Source of the DNA: JACCWP01 sp963785115
GTDB lineage: Bacteria > Actinomycetota > Actinomycetes > Propionibacteriales > Nocardioidaceae
Assembly: GCA_963785115.1 (NCBI GenBank)
Contig: CAWATY010000031.1
Span: 372,001-436,000, forward strand
DNA: 64,000 bases
Direction of reading: 5' to 3'
Part shown: positions 51,338 through 60,014 of the stretch, one piece after another
Layout: the number at the start of each line of letters is the position of its first letter
Position numbering within the stretch: the stretch's first letter is position 1
Position numbers and translations under genes: made by a program
The notes under the pieces: model-generated
Seen by the model: only the letters and a program-made list of their open reading frames with translations
Told to the model about the DNA's origin: nothing
The model's database searches: none

Positions 51338-52564
51338 TCAGGAGACCTGCGGCTCCCGCACGTGCTCGAGGTCGCGCACCGAGCGGGAGCACAGGGTGGC
51401 CAGCACCACCAGCGCGTAGACCACAGCGCCGCCGGCGGCGACCTCGCGTGGACCGAGCCAGACGGCCAGCGGCCCGACGAGCAGCTGGCCCGCGGGGATC
51501 GCGACGAACGACCCGAGCATGTCGTAGGAGAACACCCGGGACAGCACGTCCTCGGGCACGTGCTCCTGCAGGGCTGTGTTCCAGCCGATGCCGAAGACCT
51601 CCATCCCGGCGCCCGCGGCGGAGCCCAGGACCATCAGCGGGAGCACCGACGGGTCGATGCCGAGCATGAGCAGCGGCAGCGAGAACACCAGCATGCCGAG
51701 CATCCCCGCCCGCAGCGGGTAGCGCAGCGTGACCCGCAGCAGGACGACGGTCATGGCCAGCAGGCCGAGCGCCTCGGCGCTCAGCACCCACCCCCACGGG
51801 CCCGGTCCGAACGTGTCCTTGGCGATCACCGGGCCGAGGGTGAACCACACGCCTGCGTGGATGGTGTTCATCACCGCGAAGCCCGCGACCACGACCCACA
51901 CCCAGGTGCGGGACCGGAACTCGCCCCACCCGACCCGCAGGTCGTGCACCATCGAGGTCGCGTCGGCTCGCTCCAGCCGGGGCACCCGCAGCCGGCTCAT
52001 GCACCATCCCGCCACCAGCCAGGTCAGCGCGTCGAAGGCGAGCGCCCACCCCGAGCCCACCGTCACCACCAGCACCGTGGCGACGCTCGGCCCGATCACG
52101 TACAACCCGTGCCGCGAGAACGACAGCAGCGCGTTGGCCTGCTGGAGCACGTCCCTCGACACCACCGCGGGCACCACGCTGCTGAGTGCCGGGAAGGTGA
52201 AGGCCGCGACCGTTCCGTTGGCGGCCTCGAGCACCAGCAGCGCCCAGATCTCCGCGTGACCCGAGATGAGCAGGTACGCGACCAGGCCCTGCGTGCCCGC
52301 CGACAGCAGGTGCGACACCTGCAGAACGGCGCTGCGGCTGAACCGGTCGGCGACGACGCCCCCGACCAGGATGAAGACGACCATCGGGATGCTGCGGGCC
52401 GCGAGAACGAGCCCCAGGACGGCCGCCGAGTCACTGATGTCGAGCACCGCGAACGCCAACGCGATCGGGGCCATCGCGCTGCCCAGGGTCGAGATCGACC
52501 GGCCTGCGAACAGCAGCCGGAAGCGACCGTCCCGCAGCGGGGCAAGAGCCGCTCCGGCTCTCAT
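51338..52564 (-). CDS. MFS exporter (DHA3-like)
   Basis: A 408-residue transporter with about 12 transmembrane helices. The loop 2-3 motif appears as GGVVADRFSRSAVLQ near residue 68, and the C-terminal half has the layout of macrolide-type exporters. Substrate unknown. Its ATG overlaps the stop of the upstream ArsR-family regulator, so both are made together and the regulator probably controls export. Confidence 0.88.
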   Translation of the reverse strand: MRAGAALAPLRDGRFRLLFAGRSISTLGSAMAPIALAFAVLDISDSAAVLGLVLAARSIPMVVFILVGGVVADRFSRSAVLQVSHLLSAGTQGLVAYLLISGHAEIWALLVLEAANGTVAAFTFPALSSVVPAVVSRDVLQQANALLSFSRHGLYVIGPSVATVLVVTVGSGWALAFDALTWLVAGWCMSRLRVPRLERADATSMVHDLRVGWGEFRSRTWVWVVVAGFAVMNTIHAGVWFTLGPVIAKDTFGPGPWGWVLSAEALGLLAMTVVLLRVTLRYPLRAGMLGMLVFSLPLLMLGIDPSVLPLMVLGSAAGAGMEVFGIGWNTALQEHVPEDVLSRVFSYDMLGSFVAIPAGQLLVGPLAVWLGPREVAAGGAVVYALVVLATLCSRSVRDLEHVREPQVS

Positions 52565-53091
52565 GCGGTCTCTCCCTGGTCGGGCTGGTCGCCCATGCCG
52601 AACAGCGCGGCCGTCATGTTGACGTGCACTGCGCCGTCGGTCCGCGGGGGCTGGGCCTGGGCGTGCAGCAGCGTGGACGCCTGCTCGACCAGCGCGAACG
52701 CGTCGTCCCACACCTGCGGCTGCACCCACAGCTCGGCGTCGGTGAGGTTCGCCCGGCCGGGCGCGCGCAGCCGGAACCGGCGCTCCAGCTCGGCCGCGAG
52801 CGCGTGCACGTAGACGGCCCGGTCGTCTGCGCCGGACGACGGCCGCTGCGTGACGGTGTCCCACGGGTGCCGGTAGCGCTTGGCGACACCGCCGCGGATC
52901 CGCTCCTCCGACGCGACGACCACCTCACCGGCGGCCGCGAGCTGGCGCAGGTGGTAGGACGCGTTGGCGTGGGTGAGCCCGAGCTCGCGGGCGATCTCCG
53001 CCGCGCTCAGCTCGGCGCCGGTGAGCAGCGACAGGATGCGCAGCCGCACCGGGTGCGCGAGCGCACGCAGGCCCGATACCTCCAAAGACAT
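52561..53091 (-). CDS. ArsR-family helix-turn-helix regulator
   Basis: A 176-residue protein: winged helix at residues 1-75 (LRALAHPVRLRILSLLTGAE, AEIARELGLTHANASYHLRQL) and a C-terminal helical part that probably senses a ligand. It has no metal-binding cysteine pair, so it is not a classical metal sensor. It is coupled to the MFS exporter gene. A dyad TGTTG-N9-CAACA (53092-53110) lies immediately upstream, where an autoregulatory operator would be expected. Confidence 0.87.
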   Translation of the reverse strand: MSLEVSGLRALAHPVRLRILSLLTGAELSAAEIARELGLTHANASYHLRQLAAAGEVVVASEERIRGGVAKRYRHPWDTVTQRPSSGADDRAVYVHALAAELERRFRLRAPGRANLTDAELWVQPQVWDDAFALVEQASTLLHAQAQPPRTDGAVHVNMTAALFGMGDQPDQGETA

Positions 53092-53128
53092 GTTGGGGAG
53101 TCTGCAACACCGCCTCAGCGACTGTCAA
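53092..53128 (-). promoter_or_regulatory. Candidate promoter and operator of the arsR-MFS operon
   Basis: On the minus strand TTGACA (53128-53123) precedes a poor -10, and TGTTG-N9-CAACA (about 53110-53092) spans the -10 to start region. The -35 box lies inside or just before the stop of the preceding membrane-protein gene. Confidence 0.4.
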
Positions 53129-53849
53129 GCACTTCTTGGGGGGTTACCTCGCGGCCGGTCCACCAGCGCAGCAGCACCGGTGCCAGCAGCAGCGCCGCGA
53201 GGTCGAACCAGCCGTACCCGCCCGCGGCGCCCGACGGCGGGTTCCCCATCGGCACCAGGTCCCACGGGCTGCGCTCGGCCCACTCCCAGGTGCCGAGCCC
53301 GGTGCCCAGCAGCTCGAGGTAGGTGACGACGACGAACGCGCCGACGTACAGCGGGCGCGACGGACCCCAGGCCAGGAAGGCCGCCAGGCAGCCGAACCAG
53401 AACAACCCGAGCACGTCGGTCCGCTCGGCCAGCGTCACGCCGTACAGCGCGTAGGCCCCGCCGACGACGACCACCGCGAGGGTGCACGCACCGAGGTGCC
53501 GGCGCACGAACGCGCTGCGGCCGATCCAGAGCGCGGCGAGGTAGACCAGGCCGTGGCCCGGGGGCACGTACGCAGGCACGTTGTCGAAGCGGTACGAGTA
53601 CGCCTCGAGCAGCGGCGCGAAGGTGAGCTCGACCGCGGTCGCGAACACCACCACGACCAGGGTCTGCGCGCGGACGACCAGGCTCTCGAAGGCCAGCGCG
53701 ACACCCAGCAGCAGCCAGGTGACCAGGCCGAGCAGCCGCTGCAGACCCAGCGACCCGTCGGCGTCCAGGACGAGCACCACACTGATCCACGCCATCACCG
53801 CAAGCGCCCGCAGCGCGGGCGGGAGCGCGGGCAGCGGCACGGTCGCCAT
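53115..53849 (-). CDS. Polytopic membrane protein of unknown function
   Basis: A 244-residue protein with about seven hydrophobic segments. The pattern YSYRFDNVPAYVPPGHGLVYLAAL near residue 85 and GLGTWEWAERSPWDLVPMGNPPSGAA near residue 182 are the most conserved-looking parts; the latter, in a periplasmic loop, recalls carotenoid-type or uncharacterised actinobacterial membrane proteins, but no family can be assigned. It ends 23 bases before the ArsR gene. Confidence 0.72.
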   Translation of the reverse strand: MATVPLPALPPALRALAVMAWISVVLVLDADGSLGLQRLLGLVTWLLLGVALAFESLVVRAQTLVVVVFATAVELTFAPLLEAYSYRFDNVPAYVPPGHGLVYLAALWIGRSAFVRRHLGACTLAVVVVGGAYALYGVTLAERTDVLGLFWFGCLAAFLAWGPSRPLYVGAFVVVTYLELLGTGLGTWEWAERSPWDLVPMGNPPSGAAGGYGWFDLAALLLAPVLLRWWTGREVTPQEVLDSR

Positions 53850-53929
53850 CCTGGCACCGCCGGCTCCGGTGGCCGCGTGCCAGGGTCCGGGAATAGTCTG
53901 CGAGCCCCGACCACCTGCAGGAGGTCAGC

Positions 53930-54364
53930 GTGCGGATCAAGGACGTGCTCGAGTCCAAGGGCGGGACGAGCGTCGTGACGATCAGGCCGGACGCCACCGT
54001 GACCGAGCTCATCGAGCAGCTCACCGAGCACAACGTCGGGGCCCTGGTGGTGAGCGAGGACGGCGAGACCGTGGCGGGCATCGTGTCCGAACGCGACGTC
54101 GTCCGCCGGATCCGCGACGGCGCCGCGGCGCTGGAGCACCTGGTGTCCGATGTCATGACGGCGGAGGTGCACGTCTGCAAGCCCAGCGACAGCCTCGACG
54201 ACCTGATGCGGATGATGACGCTGCGCCGGGTACGGCACATCCCGGTGGTCACCGATGGCCGGCTCGCGGGCCTGGTGAGCATCGGCGACGCGGTCAAGGC
54301 CCGGATCAGCGAGCTGGAGTTCGAGCGCGACCAGCTCAACCAGTACGTCGCCGGCAGCCAGTAG
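53930..54364 (+). CDS. Two-CBS-domain protein
   Basis: A 144-residue protein made of a CBS pair: DVLESKGGTSVVTIRPDATVTELIEQL ... GIVSERDVVRRI (first) and VMTAEVHVCKPSDSLDDLMRMM ... GLVSIGDAVKARI (second), motifs quoted in part. Such proteins bind adenine nucleotides and modulate partners, which are not identifiable here. GTG start at 53930 after AGGAGG. Divergent from the membrane-protein gene. Confidence 0.9.
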   Translation: MRIKDVLESKGGTSVVTIRPDATVTELIEQLTEHNVGALVVSEDGETVAGIVSERDVVRRIRDGAAALEHLVSDVMTAEVHVCKPSDSLDDLMRMMTLRRVRHIPVVTDGRLAGLVSIGDAVKARISELEFERDQLNQYVAGSQ

Positions 54365-54366
54365 CC

Positions 54367-54414
54367 CTCAGGACGCGGCTCAGGACGCGGCTCAGGACGC
54401 GGCTCAGGACGCGA
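54367..54414. repeat. 12-bp tandem repeat containing the EAL-gene stop
   Basis: Four units of CTCAGGACGCGG, the last one imperfect, lie between the convergent CBS and EAL genes. On the minus strand each reads as GCGTCCTGA; the first TGA is the stop of the EAL gene and the others follow in the same frame at 12-base steps. Confidence 0.9.
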
Positions 54415-56329
54415 GAGCCAGCATGTCGTGCAGCGTGTCGGCATCGACCGGCGGGGCGTGCAGGAAGCCCTGGTAGGCGCCGATGCCGAGCTCGGCGAGC
54501 AGGTCGCGCTGACCGTCGCGCTCGACGCCCTCGGCCACCACCGCCAGCTTCAGCGTGCGGCCGAGACCGGCGACCGCTCGCACGACCGCCCGGGCGCGGG
54601 GGTCGGTGTCGAGGCGGGCCACGAACTCGCGGTCGACCTTGACCATGTCCAGCGGCAGGTCGACCAGCTGGTCGAGCGAGGCGTCACCGGTGCCGAAGTC
54701 GTGCGCGGCCAGCCGCACACCCGAGCGACGGATCTCGTCGACGTCGCCGCGGGCGCCGTTGTGCGCGAGCAGCAGGGACGCCTCGCTCAGCTCGAGCACC
54801 AGCCGTCCCGCGGTGAGCCCGGAGCTGCGCAAGGCCCCGTCGACCAGGGCCGCGGCGTCGTGGTTGCCGAGGTGGCGACCGGACAGGTTCAGGTGCAAGT
54901 CGACCTGGGCGCCGTGCTGGGTCGGCCACGACGCGGCGTCGGCCGTGGCCTGCGCTGCCACCCAGGCATCGATGTCGCACACCAGGTCGCTCTGCTCGGC
55001 GATCCCGAGGAAGGCGGCCGGTGCCAGCAGCCCACGCTCGGGGTGCTGCCAGCGCACCAGCGCCTCGACCGCCACCACCCGGCGGTCGTCGACCGACAGG
55101 ATGGGCTGGTAGTAGACCCGCAGCTCGCCGTCGCGCAGCGCACGGCGCAGCTCCTCGCCCAGATCGACCGGACCGGCGCCCTGGGGCGGGGCGTCCAGCT
55201 CGGGACCGTAGGCCCGCCAGCCGCCGCCCTCGGCCAGGCTGTACCGCGCGGCCGTCTCCGCCTCACCCAGCAGCCGGGGGGCGTCGCCCTCGGGTCCGGC
55301 GACGACGACGCCGATGCCCACGTTGGCCAGCAGCGACAGGTCCCCGACCTCGATCGGCGCCGCACAGGCCGCGAGCAGCCGCTCCGCGACCATCTCGGCC
55401 TCCGCGGCCGAGTCGAGGTCGGTGCACACGACGACCAGCGCGTCGGGGGCGGTGCGGGCGACGGTGTCGGACAGCCGGATGGTGTGTCGCAGCCGGCCGG
55501 CCAGCTCGGTCAGCACGACGTCGAGCGGCAGCTTGCCGGGCGGATCCGTCCCGCGGTCGACGTCGTCGACGAGGCAGCACAGCACGGCCACGTCGGCGCC
55601 CGACCGGTCGCTCGCGACCAGCGCGTGGGCCACCCGCTCGACCAACAGCGCACGGGCGGGCAGTCCGGTCACCGGGTCGTGCAGCGGCGCGGGGCGCGCC
55701 GCGCGGCCCATCCGAGTGCGGTCGGGGACCTCGAGCATCTGGACCCAGGCGACCGGGTCGCCGCGGGGGCCGGCCTCCAGCGTCGCGGTGACCACCGCCT
55801 CCATGACGGCACCGCCGGGCTGCAGGTGGCGGAGCTCTCCTCGCCAGGTGGCGGCCGTCGGACGCTGCGCGCTCTCGGCCGCGGCGGCCGTGCCGTGGGT
55901 ACCGCTCAGCCTGGCCAGGGCCTCCCGGGCGGTCCCGCGATCGTCGGGGTGCACCACGTCGGACCAGTCGCGGCCGACCAGCCGGTGTCCGAGGGCGGCA
56001 GACGCCGCCGGGTTGGCGGCGACGACGCGCCCGGCCTCGGCCCCGGCGACGCCGATCAGCAGCATCCCCATGGGCGAGGCCACGAACACCGACTCCGGCA
56101 GATGCGCGGCGTCGACGAGCGCCCGAGCCTCGCGACCCAGCACCGCGGCGATCAGCAGCACCGCGACGAGGACGCCACCGGCCAGCGTCGCCCAGCGCAA
56201 CGGCGCGGAGCTCGTCGTCCCGGCCACGAAGCCGAGCAGGGCGGCACCAGCGGCGGCGAGCAGGCACGCGCCCAGCACGGCCACCCGGCGCCAGGCCGGA
56301 TGGCCGGGGATCGCACCCGGCTCAGTCAT
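54404..56329 (-). CDS. Membrane-bound PAS-GGDEF-EAL protein, degenerate cyclase
   Basis: A 641-residue cyclic-di-GMP-type protein. Two N-terminal transmembrane helices (about 9-60), PAS domain (about 75-200), degenerate GGDEF domain (about 215-375; TAPDAL replaces GGDEF) and EAL domain (about 390-640). EALVRW, NLSGRHL, ELSEAS, the lysine in MVKVDREFV and VAEGVE are present, but the DDFG motif reads HDFG. It may be a weak phosphodiesterase or a c-di-GMP sensor. ATG at 56329; the stop is in a 12-bp repeat. Confidence 0.88.
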   Translation of the reverse strand: MTEPGAIPGHPAWRRVAVLGACLLAAAGAALLGFVAGTTSSAPLRWATLAGGVLVAVLLIAAVLGREARALVDAAHLPESVFVASPMGMLLIGVAGAEAGRVVAANPAASAALGHRLVGRDWSDVVHPDDRGTAREALARLSGTHGTAAAAESAQRPTAATWRGELRHLQPGGAVMEAVVTATLEAGPRGDPVAWVQMLEVPDRTRMGRAARPAPLHDPVTGLPARALLVERVAHALVASDRSGADVAVLCCLVDDVDRGTDPPGKLPLDVVLTELAGRLRHTIRLSDTVARTAPDALVVVCTDLDSAAEAEMVAERLLAACAAPIEVGDLSLLANVGIGVVVAGPEGDAPRLLGEAETAARYSLAEGGGWRAYGPELDAPPQGAGPVDLGEELRRALRDGELRVYYQPILSVDDRRVVAVEALVRWQHPERGLLAPAAFLGIAEQSDLVCDIDAWVAAQATADAASWPTQHGAQVDLHLNLSGRHLGNHDAAALVDGALRSSGLTAGRLVLELSEASLLLAHNGARGDVDEIRRSGVRLAAHDFGTGDASLDQLVDLPLDMVKVDREFVARLDTDPRARAVVRAVAGLGRTLKLAVVAEGVERDGQRDLLAELGIGAYQGFLHAPPVDADTLHDMLALAS

Positions 56330-56393
56330 GTGCCGATGGTCACCACGTGAAACGCCGCAGGGCAACGGAAACGGCCAACAATCAGGCGAACGG

Positions 56394-56418
56394 TGTGCGG
56401 TCCATTACACACCGCACA
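56394..56418. promoter_or_regulatory. 8-bp inverted repeat in the EAL / CoA-transferase divergent region
   Basis: TGTGCGGT-N9-ACCGCACA, a perfect dyad. Its centre on the minus strand holds TGTAAT, a -10-like hexamer pointing toward the EAL gene. Candidate operator; factor unknown. The remaining parts of 56330-56529 hold the hairpin at 56443 and no gene. Confidence 0.5.
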
Positions 56419-56442
56419 TGACCCGTCATGCACGGTCACAAA

Positions 56443-56462
56443 AGGGCGCGCATCCGCGCCCT
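56443..56462 (-). terminator. GC-rich hairpin followed by T4 on the minus strand
   Basis: AGGGCGCG-CATC-CGCGCCCT is an 8-bp stem; reading on the minus strand it is followed by TTTTG. It looks like an intrinsic terminator but lies in front of the EAL gene, so it might act as an attenuator or stop antisense transcription from the divergent gene. Confidence 0.4.
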
Positions 56463-56529
56463 CGGTAGCGTGACCTCTCCACCGACGAGGTCATCGACCA
56501 GCCGACGATCCGGCAGCACCGGGAGGACC

Positions 56530-57774
56530 GTGAGCACGACCGACACCACCGCAGCCAGCAACCCCGGCGACGGCACCGGGCCGCTCCGCGACATGCTCGT
56601 CGTCGACCTCTCCCGGGCCCTCGCCGGACCACACGCCACCCAGATGCTCGGCGACCTCGGGGCCCGGGTGATCAAGGTCGAGGTCCCAGAGCGCGGCGAC
56701 GACGCCCGGGGCTGGGGGCCGCCCTTCGTCTGGCCCGACGGCGCCGAGGAGGTGGCCGGCATCGCCGGCGGACGCGAGTCGACGTACTTCTTGTCGACCA
56801 ACCGGAACAAGGAGTCCATCGCCCTGGACCTCAAGTCCGACGCCGACCGCGAGGTGCTGCTGGCTCTCACCGACCGCGCCGACGTCCTGGTCGAGAACTT
56901 CCGGACCGGCGTCCTGGAGCGGCTGGGTCTCGGCATCGAGACCCTGCAGCAGCGCAACCCTGCGCTGGTCGTGCTCTCGATCACCGGCTTCGGACACGAC
57001 GGGCCGGAGGCCGGGCGGGCGGGGTACGACCAGATCGCCCAGGGCGAGGCCGGGATGATGTCGATCACCGGGCCGTCACCGGACGAGCCGCAGAAGGTCG
57101 GCACCCCGATCGGCGACATGCTGTCGGGGATGTTCGGCGCGTACGGAGTGCTCGCCGCCCTGCACGAACGACACCGGACGGGGCAGGGCAGCACCGTCCG
57201 CACGTCGCTGCTCGCCGCGATCGTGGGCGTGCACGCCTACCAGGGCACCCGGTGGACGGTCGCCGGCGAGGTCCCGCTGGCCAAGGGCAACCACCACCCG
57301 TCGATCTCGCCGTACGGACTGTTCCACTGCGCCGACGGAGCCGTGCAGATCGCGCTCGGCAGCGAGGCGCTGTGGCGACGCTTCTGCGACGGCTTCGACC
57401 TCGACCCCGAGGCGGAGGGAATGGCCAGCAACTCAGAACGGGTGGCGCGCCGGGAACAGGTGATCGCTCTGGTCGAACGCGTCTTCGCCGACTGGGAGGC
57501 CGCGCCCCTGCTGCAGCGACTGGCCGACGTCGGTGTGCCGGCGGGCAAGGTCCGGACGATGGACGAGGTCTACGCCTGGGACCAGGTGCACTCGCAGGGC
57601 CTGCAGGTCGAGGTGGACCACGCCACCCTCGGCCCGGTCCGGCTGCCCGGTCCGCCGCTGCGGTTCTTCGCCACCGACGGCGCCGAGATCACCCGTCGCG
57701 ACCACCAACCGCCACCGGTCCTGGACGGCGACGGCGAAGCGATCCGTCGGTGGGTGGCCGACGGCTGCCCGTGA
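56530..57774 (+). CDS. Class III (CaiB/BaiF) CoA-transferase
   Basis: A 414-residue CoA-transferase. The N-terminal Rossmann-like part is LVVDLSRALAGPHATQMLGDLGARVIKVE; the catalytic aspartate is probably in GYDQIAQGEAGMM near residue 168; the C-terminal PAGKVRTMDEVY segment is typical. It moves CoA between carboxylic acids such as succinate, formate or a branched acid; the substrate is unknown. GTG at 56530 follows GGGAGG closely. It overlaps the next carboxyltransferase gene by 4 bases (GTGA). Confidence 0.9.
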   Translation: MSTTDTTAASNPGDGTGPLRDMLVVDLSRALAGPHATQMLGDLGARVIKVEVPERGDDARGWGPPFVWPDGAEEVAGIAGGRESTYFLSTNRNKESIALDLKSDADREVLLALTDRADVLVENFRTGVLERLGLGIETLQQRNPALVVLSITGFGHDGPEAGRAGYDQIAQGEAGMMSITGPSPDEPQKVGTPIGDMLSGMFGAYGVLAALHERHRTGQGSTVRTSLLAAIVGVHAYQGTRWTVAGEVPLAKGNHHPSISPYGLFHCADGAVQIALGSEALWRRFCDGFDLDPEAEGMASNSERVARREQVIALVERVFADWEAAPLLQRLADVGVPAGKVRTMDEVYAWDQVHSQGLQVEVDHATLGPVRLPGPPLRFFATDGAEITRRDHQPPPVLDGDGEAIRRWVADGCP

Positions 57775-59276
57775 CCGATCGGCTGAGCGCCACCGACCTG
57801 CTGGAGCGAGTGCTCGACACCGACAGCTTCGAGGGCTGGGACGAACCGCTCGACCCAGCCGTCGTCGCGGGCGACGACGACGGCTACCGCGACTCGCTGC
57901 GACGGGCAGCGGCGGGGTCGGGGGTCGACGAGGCGGTGGTCACGGGTCGCGGGCTGCTCCGGGGCCGCCCGGTGGCGGTCGTGGTGGGCGAGTTCGGCTT
58001 CCTCGGCGGGTCGATCGGGCGGGCGACCGCCGACCGACTGGTCTCAGCCGTCGAGCGGGCCACGTCCGAACGGCTGCCGCTGCTGGCGGCGCCCGCGTCC
58101 GGCGGCACTCGGATGCAGGAGGGGACGCTCGCCTTCGTGCAGATGGTGCGGATCGCGCAGGCGGTGACCACGCACAAGCAGGCGGGCCTGCCCTACTTCG
58201 TCTACCTGCGGCACCCCACCACCGGCGGCGTGTTCGCGTCGTGGGGCTCGCTCGGCCACGTGACAGTCGCCCAGCCGGGTGCCCTGATCGGCTTCCTCGG
58301 CCCACGTGTCTACGAGGCGCTGTACGGCGAGGAGTTCCCGGACGACGTGCAGCGGGCCGAGAACCTGTACGAGCACGGCATCGTCGACGCCGTGCTCCCG
58401 GTCGAGGACCTGGCCGAGATCGCCGACCGCGCGCTGGCCCTCGTCACCGAGCCGGTGCTGCCCGACCCGGCGGCCAGCGCGGCGAACGAGACGGCGACGG
58501 CGCCGTACCCGGTGGACGCCTGGGAGGCGGTGCGGCGCTCCCGCGACCCTGACCGGCCAAGCGTGCGGACCTGGCTACGGCTCGCCGCCTCGGACGTGGT
58601 GCCGCTCAGCGGCACCGGGCAGGGCGAGCGCGAACCCGGGCTCGTCCTCGCGTTGGCCCGGGTGGGTGGGCTGGCGTGCGTGGTACTCGGGCAGGACAGC
58701 GCCGCCCAGTCGGCGCGGGCGCCGCTCGGGCCGGGTGCGCTCCGGGAGGCACGCCGGGGGATGCGGCTGGCCGCCGAGCTGGGACTGCCCCTGGTGTCGG
58801 TGGTGGACACCCCCGGTGCCGCGCTGTCCCGGGAGGCCGAAGAGGGCGGTCTGGCCGGCGAGATCGCGCACTGCCTGGCCGATCTTTCCGGGCTCGCCGT
58901 GCCGACGCTGGCCGTGCTGCTGGGGCAGGGCAGCGGCGGCGGCGCGCTGGCGCTGTTGCCGGCCGACCGGGTCGTGGCCGCCCAGCACAGCTGGTTGTCG
59001 CCGCTGCCGCCCGAGGGGGCGAGCGCGATCGTGCACCACGACACCGACCATGCCGCGGAGCTGGCCGACCGACAGGGCATCGCCGCGGCCAGCCTGCACG
59101 CCGCCGGGATCGTCGACGTGGTAGTCGACGAGCGGCCGGACGCCGCGGCCGAGCCCGAGGCGTTCTGCCTGCGGCTGGGCTCGACGGTGGGCTCCGAGCT
59201 GCGGGCGCTGCGGGCCCTGGACCCGGCCGAGCGGCTGCGGCGCCGCCCCGACCGGTTCACCCGGCGGGACCGCTGA
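57771..59276 (+). CDS. AccD3-like fused acyl-CoA carboxyltransferase
   Basis: A 501-residue carboxyltransferase with a beta-like N-half (GEFGFLGGSIGRATADRL, SGGTRMQEGTLAFVQM) and an alpha-like C-half (GLPLVSVVDTPGAALSREAE, LLGQGSGGGALALLPADRV). It strongly recalls M. tuberculosis AccD3 (Rv0904c), the AccA/AccD fusion lacking a zinc finger. No biotin carboxylase gene is adjacent, so an AccA3-type subunit encoded elsewhere would be needed. GTG overlap with the CoA-transferase gene suggests one acyl-CoA pathway. Its end overlaps the convergent acetyltransferase by 20 bases. Confidence 0.87.
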   Translation: MTDRLSATDLLERVLDTDSFEGWDEPLDPAVVAGDDDGYRDSLRRAAAGSGVDEAVVTGRGLLRGRPVAVVVGEFGFLGGSIGRATADRLVSAVERATSERLPLLAAPASGGTRMQEGTLAFVQMVRIAQAVTTHKQAGLPYFVYLRHPTTGGVFASWGSLGHVTVAQPGALIGFLGPRVYEALYGEEFPDDVQRAENLYEHGIVDAVLPVEDLAEIADRALALVTEPVLPDPAASAANETATAPYPVDAWEAVRRSRDPDRPSVRTWLRLAASDVVPLSGTGQGEREPGLVLALARVGGLACVVLGQDSAAQSARAPLGPGALREARRGMRLAAELGLPLVSVVDTPGAALSREAEEGGLAGEIAHCLADLSGLAVPTLAVLLGQGSGGGALALLPADRVVAAQHSWLSPLPPEGASAIVHHDTDHAAELADRQGIAAASLHAAGIVDVVVDERPDAAAEPEAFCLRLGSTVGSELRALRALDPAERLRRRPDRFTRRDR

Positions 59277-59841
59277 CCGCGGGGCGCTCCCACACCACCT
59301 CGAGACCGTCGACCTCGTCCTGCTGCTCACCGACCGGGCGGAAGCCCGCCCGCCGCACCAAGGCGATCGAGGGCGCGTTGTGCGGCGCGATGCTCGCCCG
59401 CAGCACCCGCGCACCGTGCCCGGCGGCCCACTGCCACATGGCCGTCGCCGCCTCCGTGGCGTAGCCGCGGCCCCGGTGGTGGGCCACCACCTGGTAGCCG
59501 ATCTCGACCATCCCGCGCTCGTCCGGCGGCGCGTGGAAGTTGACGTAGCCGACCGCCTCGCCGCGATCCGCTCGGTCCGCGCGGTCCGCTCGGTCCGCTC
59601 GGTCCGCGCGGCGCACCATCATCCGCAGCAGCCAGGGCTCCTGGCGAGGGTCGGCGGCGATCTGCTCGGTCCGCAGGGCGGCGATGCCCAGCGAGCCCCC
59701 CAGCACGTCGGACGGGTCGTCGAAGCCCAGGTCCGGAGTCGGTCGACCCGCGACGTAGGCGGCGAGCCAGTCCCGGCCCAGCAGCACCAGGTCGAGCCGG
59801 GACGCGTGGATGGTGGCGCCGAGCGGCGGCTGTTCGGGCAC
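59257..59841 (-). CDS. GNAT-family N-acetyltransferase (RimJ/RimL-like)
   Basis: About 194 residues, with the acetyl-CoA motif VVAHHRGRGYATEAATAMWQ near residue 125 and RASIAPHNAPSIALVRRAGF near 153, as in RimJ/RimL enzymes. An arginine/alanine/aspartate repeat (RADR units, 9-bp DNA repeats at 59567-59612) is inserted near residue 80 and looks slippage-derived. Substrate unknown. The start is uncertain: GTG at 59841 is used, as the leader farther upstream is unlike the family. The 3' end overlaps accD3. Confidence 0.82.
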   Translation of the reverse strand: MPEQPPLGATIHASRLDLVLLGRDWLAAYVAGRPTPDLGFDDPSDVLGGSLGIAALRTEQIAADPRQEPWLLRMMVRRADRADRADRADRADRGEAVGYVNFHAPPDERGMVEIGYQVVAHHRGRGYATEAATAMWQWAAGHGARVLRASIAPHNAPSIALVRRAGFRPVGEQQDEVDGLEVVWERPAVSGPAG

Positions 59842-59972
59842 GGCCCCGTTCGTACCAGGTCGGCAGACCAGGGCCGACGTACCAGGTCGGACCGAACGGC
59901 CTCCTGGACGACATGGCCTCCCCCGTTCGGGCAGCGCCACCCGTGGAACCCCTCACGGACCGTAAGCGCTCC

Positions 59973-59985
59973 CTACTCTCAGTAG
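59973..59985. promoter_or_regulatory. Dyad CTACT-CTC-AGTAG before the PIG-L gene
   Basis: Second copy of the 13-bp dyad seen at 25555-25567, here 30 bases before the start at 60015. TACTCT inside it fits a TAnnnT -10 box, so the element may combine promoter and operator functions. Bases downstream (TCA then GATCG) are also shared with the first copy. Confidence 0.5.
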
Positions 59986-60014
59986 ATCACCTCGATCGAC
60001 CCCGAAGGACCTCT

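Noticed and set aside
56336..56352. BldD-type box near the EAL start
   Set aside because: GTCAC and GTGA are present but in the wrong arrangement and spacing for the BldD palindrome.
56330..56480. c-di-GMP riboswitch (GEMM) in the leader of the EAL gene
   Set aside because: The conserved GEMM core and tetraloop-receptor parts are not visible; only simple hairpins and dyads are present.
59567..59612. Functional significance of the RADR repeat in the acetyltransferase
   Set aside because: A short GC-rich 9-bp slippage repeat in a variable loop; no pattern beyond charge.
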